Of a stretch of 64,000 nt of DNA, positions 59,750-64,000 are shown in pieces. Every line of letters starts with the position of its first letter. Positions within the stretch are counted from its first letter, which is position 1. This stretch comes from Sphaerisporangium rufum (lineage in GTDB: Bacteria > Actinomycetota > Actinomycetes > Streptosporangiales > Streptosporangiaceae): NCBI RefSeq assembly GCF_016863395.1, contig NZ_BOOU01000031.1, forward strand, positions 1 through 64,000, read 5' to 3'. The translations under genes and the position numbers were made by a program. The notes beneath the pieces were generated by a model, which saw only the letters and a list, made by a program, of their open reading frames with translations, had not been told where the DNA came from and did no database searches.

Positions 59750-60229
59750 TCACACCCGCAGCAGCGCGGGGGAGTCGACGTGCAGCACGGCGTTGGGTCC
59801 TTCGTGGAGCCGGACCGAAAGCCGGTACCGGTAGGGGACGCCGGGTGTCATGCCGTAGGGGACGACGCCCTCCCAGACCAGCAGGTCGTAGTTCTCGTGC
59901 CCGCCGGAGTCGGTGGCGTCGACCGTCGGCGCCGGGACGGCGGCGGGCGCCGCCGTCCCGGGCGCCGCGTCCGGCCCGGCCGGCGCGGGGACGGCCCCGG
60001 CGGGCAGGAACTCGATGGCCTGGATCTCGACCGGGGTCTGCACGTCCACGTGGATGGGGGTCCACTGGACGATCTGCCCCGGGGACACCACCGTGACGAG
60101 GTCGGGGGTGCCCTGGTGCCGGCTCGCCGGGCCGTCGTCGACCAGCGAGAGGTTCCCGTTGTGCAACGTGCGGTCGGACAACGCCCCCACGGCGTCGACC
60201 ATCACGACGATGCTGATCCTGTCTGACAT
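59750..60229 (-). CDS. PixA/AidA-family protein 4
   Basis: 159-aa paralogue closest to the canonical family: ISIVVMVDAVGALSDRTL, NLSLVDDGPASRHQG, GTPDLVTVVSPGQIVQW, TPIHVDVQTPVEIQAIEF, and VWEGVVPYGMTPGVPYRYRLSV before a final LLRV strand. An Ala/Pro-rich loop of about 30 residues lies in the middle. ATG 60229 follows GAGGAGG. It is the first of the four PixA genes behind the ligase. Confidence 0.8.
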   Translation of the reverse strand: MSDRISIVVMVDAVGALSDRTLHNGNLSLVDDGPASRHQGTPDLVTVVSPGQIVQWTPIHVDVQTPVEIQAIEFLPAGAVPAPAGPDAAPGTAAPAAVPAPTVDATDSGGHENYDLLVWEGVVPYGMTPGVPYRYRLSVRLHEGPNAVLHVDSPALLRV

Positions 60230-60272
60230 CGATCCTCCTCCTTGTCGAAGGTCAATCGGACGTTCCGCGTGT

Positions 60273-61814
60273 TCAGCCCCGGTCCCGGACCAGCGGCGTC
60301 TTGCCGACGGCGGTCCGCTCGATCCGCGGTGAGGAACGGGGGACGAACACCAGCCGGAACCCGTATCCGGTCTGCTCGATGGACGCGGCGTTGGCCTCCC
60401 GGTCGTTGAAGAGCGACAGGGAGTCCGGCAGCGCCTTGGTGAACAGCTCGCGCGTCCCGCCCTGGCCGAGGGCCTGCTCGACGGCCGCCGTCGTGCCCTC
60501 GGCGTCGTCCACCGCCGCCAGCAGGGTGAGCGTCCGGTCCTCGCGGTGGTTGTGGAACTGGACCTCGTGCGCCGCCACGTCCAGGTCGACGCCGGTCGCC
60601 GCGCGCAGCCGGCCGCGCAGCGCCGCGTAGGCCAGCGTCGCCGAGTACTGGCTGTCGTTGAGGTGCAGCACGTCGGCGGTGCGGCCGGCGAACTCGAACC
60701 GCTCGGTGCGCAGCCCGGGCCCGTCCAGCGCCGGACGGCGGATCATGCGGTCGCCGAGCTTGAGCCGCAGCAGCGGCGTCTCGTCGGCGTGCAGCCGGGT
60801 GACGACCAGCTCGCCTTCCTCGCCCTCGGCGACGGCGCGGCCGTGCTCGTCCACGATCTCCACCAGGTGCAGTCCCGGCACGGCGGACAGCGCCTGCGAG
60901 GTGTGGTCGAGCTGCAGACCGACGCACTCGGCCTGCGTCGCGGCGAAGTAGCTGAGGATCGACACGTTGGGGAAGAACTCCCGCAGCTCGTCGCGCTTGC
61001 GCCGCGGCAGCGAGCCGCTGCCGTACATCGCGACCCGGAAGCTCGCCCTGGCCTGCGGGGACAGGCCCGCGCCCAGCTCGGGAAGCAGCGCGATGCCGGC
61101 GGTGATGCCCATCAGCGCCTTCGGGCCCGGGTAGGAGAACATGTGCTCCAGCACCGGCGCGCTCACCGGCCCGGCGCCGATGTAGTTGACCCCCGGGACG
61201 TGCGACAGGACGCCGCCGACCATGGTCCCGCTGCTCCACATCTGGTAGTCGGCCAGGGTGGTGAACAGCCAGCGCGGCGCGGGGCCGCGCAGGTAGCGGC
61301 CGAGCTGGTAGGCGCCCATGAACGCCCCGGCGATGCGGTAGGTGTCGCGCAGCTCCCGCAGCGAGTACACGATCTCCAGGGGCATGCCGTCCCCGGTGCC
61401 GCCGCTGGCCACCACCTCGAACCCGCCGCGGTCGATCGGCACGACCATGCCGGCCCGCGTACCCATGAACATGTCCCGCTGCACGGCCTTGTCCGACAGC
61501 GGGATCCGCTCCCACTCGGCCAGGTCGGCGGGGGCGTCGCGGATCCCGAAGTAGTGCAGCCGCTCACGCCACAGCGGGTTGAGCAGCGCGATCCCGACCA
61601 GCTGCCGCAACCGGCGGAACACCAGCGCGTTCTGCACCTCGAGGGGGGCCTGGCAGTACGGGACGCCGGTGCGCCGCCCGTACTCTTCCAGCTTCCCCGC
61701 GAACGACGGCAGCCGGGTGACCTCGTCCACCGAGCGGGGCCGTAGCTCCTCGTCGGTGATCAGGCGTGCCGCCGGCTCCGCCGCGGCGGCGACGCCCGGA
61801 TTCGTCATGGTCAT
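60273..61814 (-). CDS. AMP-forming ligase, PaaK/LuxE-like
   Basis: 513-aa enzyme of the adenylate-forming superfamily, in the phenylacetate-CoA ligase/LuxE-like branch. ATP-binding P-loop-like VVASGGTGDGMPLEIV, then MYGSGSLPRRKRDEL, YFAATQAECVGLQL, and the hinge GEEGELVVTRLHADETPLLRLKLGD are visible; the C-terminal subdomain ends near VGKTPLV, where the catalytic Lys should lie (TAVGKTP). It probably activates a carboxylic acid as an adenylate and passes it to CoA, an amine or a protein. ATG 61814 follows GGGAG; it overlaps the decarboxylase stop by 4 bp. Confidence 0.85.
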   Translation of the reverse strand: MTMTNPGVAAAAEPAARLITDEELRPRSVDEVTRLPSFAGKLEEYGRRTGVPYCQAPLEVQNALVFRRLRQLVGIALLNPLWRERLHYFGIRDAPADLAEWERIPLSDKAVQRDMFMGTRAGMVVPIDRGGFEVVASGGTGDGMPLEIVYSLRELRDTYRIAGAFMGAYQLGRYLRGPAPRWLFTTLADYQMWSSGTMVGGVLSHVPGVNYIGAGPVSAPVLEHMFSYPGPKALMGITAGIALLPELGAGLSPQARASFRVAMYGSGSLPRRKRDELREFFPNVSILSYFAATQAECVGLQLDHTSQALSAVPGLHLVEIVDEHGRAVAEGEEGELVVTRLHADETPLLRLKLGDRMIRRPALDGPGLRTERFEFAGRTADVLHLNDSQYSATLAYAALRGRLRAATGVDLDVAAHEVQFHNHREDRTLTLLAAVDDAEGTTAAVEQALGQGGTRELFTKALPDSLSLFNDREANAASIEQTGYGFRLVFVPRSSPRIERTAVGKTPLVRDRG

Positions 61815-63382
61815 GAAGGACTCCCGTTCCGGTGGCCGGGCCGGGCCGTGGCGCTCGCGCCCAGCACCCGCCGCCCGACGTCCCTGATCTCGGTGATGAG
61901 CATGGCCAGGTGGCCGGCGTCGATCAGGTGGTTCATCACGACCACCCGCAGCGCCGCCACCCCGTCGATGTCGACCTTGGAGATGAAGAAGCGCCCGCCG
62001 CTGCGGATCCGGTTGCGGATCTCCAGCTGGAGCCGGTGCGTGGTCGCCGGTTCCAGGCCGTCCGGCAGGTAGCGGAAGCACAGGATGTTGGACTCCGGCT
62101 CGTGCGCCACCGCGAAGTCCGGCTCGGCGTCGATCATGCGGTACGCCTGCCGGGCCACCGCGCACAGCCGGTCGATCTTCTGGGCGAACAGCGCCGGGCC
62201 GTAGACCGACCACACCGTCCAGAGCGGCATGATCATCGGGCGTTTCGTGCATTCGAGGGTCTTGTCCGCGCTGTCGTAGGCGCGGTAGATGTCCGGCTCC
62301 TCGTCGAAGACGTAGCTGGCGCGCTGCCGGAACGCGCCGCGGGCCGCCGCGCCGTCACGATAGAACAGCAGCGTGCACGGCGCCGGCATGAACAGCATCT
62401 TGTGCGCGTCCCAGGTCAGCGAGTCGGCCCGCTCGATGCCGCGCAGCCGGTCGCGGTGCCGGTCCGACAGCAGCAGGCTCGCCCCGTGCGCCCCGTCCAC
62501 GTGCAGCCACAGCCCGTGCCGGTGTGCGACGGCCGCGAGGTCCTCCAGCGGGTCGAAGGCGCCCATCGAGGTGGTGCCCGCCGAGGCCACCAGGCAGAAC
62601 AGCCGCAGGCCGCGCCGGGTCGCCTCCTGAAGCACCTTGCCCGCCAGGTCGGCGCGGATCCGCCCGGCATGGTCGACCGGGAGCCGGACGATCTGCCGTT
62701 CCCCGATGCCGAGCACTCCGGCCGCCCGGGTGACGCTGTAGTGGGCCTCCTCGCTGACCGCGATGGCCGGCGGTCCCGGCAGGCCGGCGGCGCCGCGCGT
62801 CCAGATCTGCGGGAAGGCGCGGTCGCGGGCGGCGAGCAGCGCGGTCAGGTTGGCCAGCGAGCCGCCCGAGGTCGTCACCATGGCGAACCGGTCGCGGTCC
62901 CAGCCGATGAACCGGTTGAGCTCCTCGGCCATCAGCCGCTCGGCGACGTTAGGGAGCTGCCCGGCCTCGTAGAAGGAGGAGGGCTGGTTGACCACCGAGC
63001 CGACCATGTCGATGAGACCGGCCAGCGGCACCACGCCGGAGAACTGCCGCCCCATGTAGCCGGGCGAGTGGACCGGGATGCCGGTCCCGGTGTACAGGTC
63101 GACGATCCGGTTCACCCGGTCGGCGTCGAAGTCGGCGACGCGCCGCCGCTCGGGGGTCATCAGGTCCCGGGCGGCCTTCAGCAGCACCGCCGGGTCCAGC
63201 AGGTCGAGCCCCCGGACCGACCGGTCGCGCAGGTGGCTCGTCAGGCGGCCGGCGATCTCGACGGCGCCGTCGTGGAAACGCTCGGGGTCGAAGGCCGCGG
63301 TGAGGCCCGGCGTGGGCGCCGGGGGACCTTCGGCGGTGGGCTCTGGCGGGGAACCGTGGACATCGGAAAGCGAACTCGTCAC
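61811..63382 (-). CDS. Group II PLP-dependent decarboxylase (glutamate/aspartate/aromatic amino-acid type)
   Basis: 523-aa fold-type I PLP enzyme. The Schiff-base Lys is in TWDAHKMLFMP (about residue 328); HVDGAHGASLLLS and SEEAHYSVTRAA match the family, with EEAH stacking the cofactor. Likely activity is decarboxylation of an acidic or aromatic amino acid to an amine. The substrate is not predictable from motifs. It is the first gene of the six-gene operon and overlaps the ligase. An amine product combined with an acid adenylate would give an amide, but this is inference. Confidence 0.88.
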   Translation of the reverse strand: MTSSLSDVHGSPPEPTAEGPPAPTPGLTAAFDPERFHDGAVEIAGRLTSHLRDRSVRGLDLLDPAVLLKAARDLMTPERRRVADFDADRVNRIVDLYTGTGIPVHSPGYMGRQFSGVVPLAGLIDMVGSVVNQPSSFYEAGQLPNVAERLMAEELNRFIGWDRDRFAMVTTSGGSLANLTALLAARDRAFPQIWTRGAAGLPGPPAIAVSEEAHYSVTRAAGVLGIGERQIVRLPVDHAGRIRADLAGKVLQEATRRGLRLFCLVASAGTTSMGAFDPLEDLAAVAHRHGLWLHVDGAHGASLLLSDRHRDRLRGIERADSLTWDAHKMLFMPAPCTLLFYRDGAAARGAFRQRASYVFDEEPDIYRAYDSADKTLECTKRPMIMPLWTVWSVYGPALFAQKIDRLCAVARQAYRMIDAEPDFAVAHEPESNILCFRYLPDGLEPATTHRLQLEIRNRIRSGGRFFISKVDIDGVAALRVVVMNHLIDAGHLAMLITEIRDVGRRVLGASATARPGHRNGSPS

Positions 63383-64000
63383 GAAGAATACTCCAACCGG
63401 TCCGGCGTCGGGACATCTTTATGGCCGCGACCGGGCGTGAATTCACAGACGACGAATCACGCCGGACGGCGGTCACATGAATGGTTCTCGCGGGCTGATT
63501 CCTGATCTTTTGCCGTTGCGTCGAGCGAGAAAACAACCCTCGGCCGGCGGAAGCGCGAGGTGAGGTGATGGCCGGGCCGCCCTGGCGCGGTGGGAACGGT
63601 CCAGTGATGGATGGAACATCGATCGATACCGGCGTGAGACGGCGCGGGGGATGTAATGTCCCCTGCTCACGCCCTTGTCGAGCGGTCGGGAGGTCCGGGG
63701 CGAGGTCTCGCCGGCGCTCGGGCCGCGAACGGTGCCGTCGCGGGCGGACCGCGGTCAACTCACATTGATTTCGCCTGTCATATCGGTCCGCACGCCTGTC
63801 ATGTGACCGACCTAATCATTGATTGCGGGAGATACGCAAGGCCTCTGTCGCCGGCGGGATTGACAGATTCCGGCCATGGTTATCCAGGGATGACGATTGG
63901 GATGAGGAGACGTCCGGTCCGTCCCGGCCGATTCGGCGGCACGTGAGTTTTTCTCGCCGATGCGTCGGTTCCGATATTCTGGCATTGGTCCCGATATTCG
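63383..64000. other. Upstream region of the PixA operon, no gene seen
   Basis: About 620 bases without a convincing coding frame to the window edge. It includes AT-rich stretches such as GATTGCGGGAGATACG and repeated CCTGTCAT (about 63773 and 63795), and the 20-bp-spaced repeat described below. It is most likely the regulatory region of the operon and of a gene beyond the window. Confidence 0.55.
63967..63999. repeat. Two 13-bp direct repeats with 20-bp spacing
   Basis: GGTTCCGATATTC (63967-63979) and GGTCCCGATATTC (63987-63999) differ at one base and start 20 bp apart, about two helical turns, so a protein could bind both on the same face. They lie at the window edge, so further copies may follow. 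Confidence 0.6.

Overview
The window is very GC-rich, densely coded DNA with GTG and TTG starts, many 4-bp ATGA/GTGA gene overlaps, Tat and lipoprotein exports, an IdeR/DmdR-type iron box, an ANTAR regulator, a SigB/SigF-type sigma factor with STAS and RsbW-like partners, and a StrR-type antibiotic regulator. Together these point to a filamentous actinomycete, most likely Streptosporangiales (Actinomadura/Thermomonospora-like) or a Streptomyces relative. The genus is inference.

Layout. 1-0.85 kb: partial SDR oxidoreductase. 0.93-5.94 kb: iron-siderophore uptake (siderophore-interacting reductase, ABC ATPase, binding lipoprotein, fused double permease) under two IdeR-type boxes, one a perfect match. 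5.9-7.8 kb: two-component system. 7.9-9.9 kb: small membrane protein and Tat-exported multicopper oxidase. 9.9-11.8 kb: two secreted AA10 lytic polysaccharide monooxygenases flanking a VapC-like PIN remnant, both with CebR-like and TGAAA-N-TTTCA upstream sites. 11.9-15.9 kb: DUF899 protein, secreted Pro/Thr-rich protein, MarR/MFS pair. 16.0-20.5 kb: a 1379-aa fusion of histidine kinase, receiver, PP2C phosphatase and RsbW-like kinase, overlapped by a STAS gene. 20.5-28.5 kb: RNase HII, GH78 rhamnosidase, and a divergent sugar ABC operon preceded by a possible 23-aa leader peptide. 28.5-32.2 kb: proline catabolism (PRODH, P5CDH) with a divergent PucR-type regulator. 32.2-34.7 kb: secreted GH16-like protein and GT4 glycosyltransferase. 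34.8-39.8 kb: stress-signalling block (SpoIIE-like protein lacking key metal ligands, GAF-ANTAR, STAS, sigma factor, RsbW-like kinase). 39.9-42.8 kb: small membrane protein, two related acidic proteins, an HTH protein, tRNA-Pro(GGG).

Accessory part. 43.6-53.5 kb is a compact, apparently unassigned biosynthetic cluster: a StrR-like activator, a small unknown protein, a Zn-ribbon threonine-synthase-like PLP enzyme, a TPP enzyme, two ATP-grasp ligases, an MFS transporter, a FAH-fold enzyme and a HAD phosphatase, mostly overlapping. The gene set suggests an unusual amino acid joined to other amino acids by ATP-grasp ligases and exported. It lies just beyond tRNA-Pro. 53.7-55.9 kb holds a divergent Fsr-like MFS/GntR pair, then two broken gene remnants and a metallo-beta-lactamase-fold protein.

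57.9-63.4 kb (minus strand) is an unusual six-gene operon: a group II PLP decarboxylase, a PaaK/LuxE-like AMP-forming ligase and four divergent PixA/AidA (inclusion-body) family proteins. This operon and the 43.6-53.5 kb cluster are the best candidates for undescribed systems.
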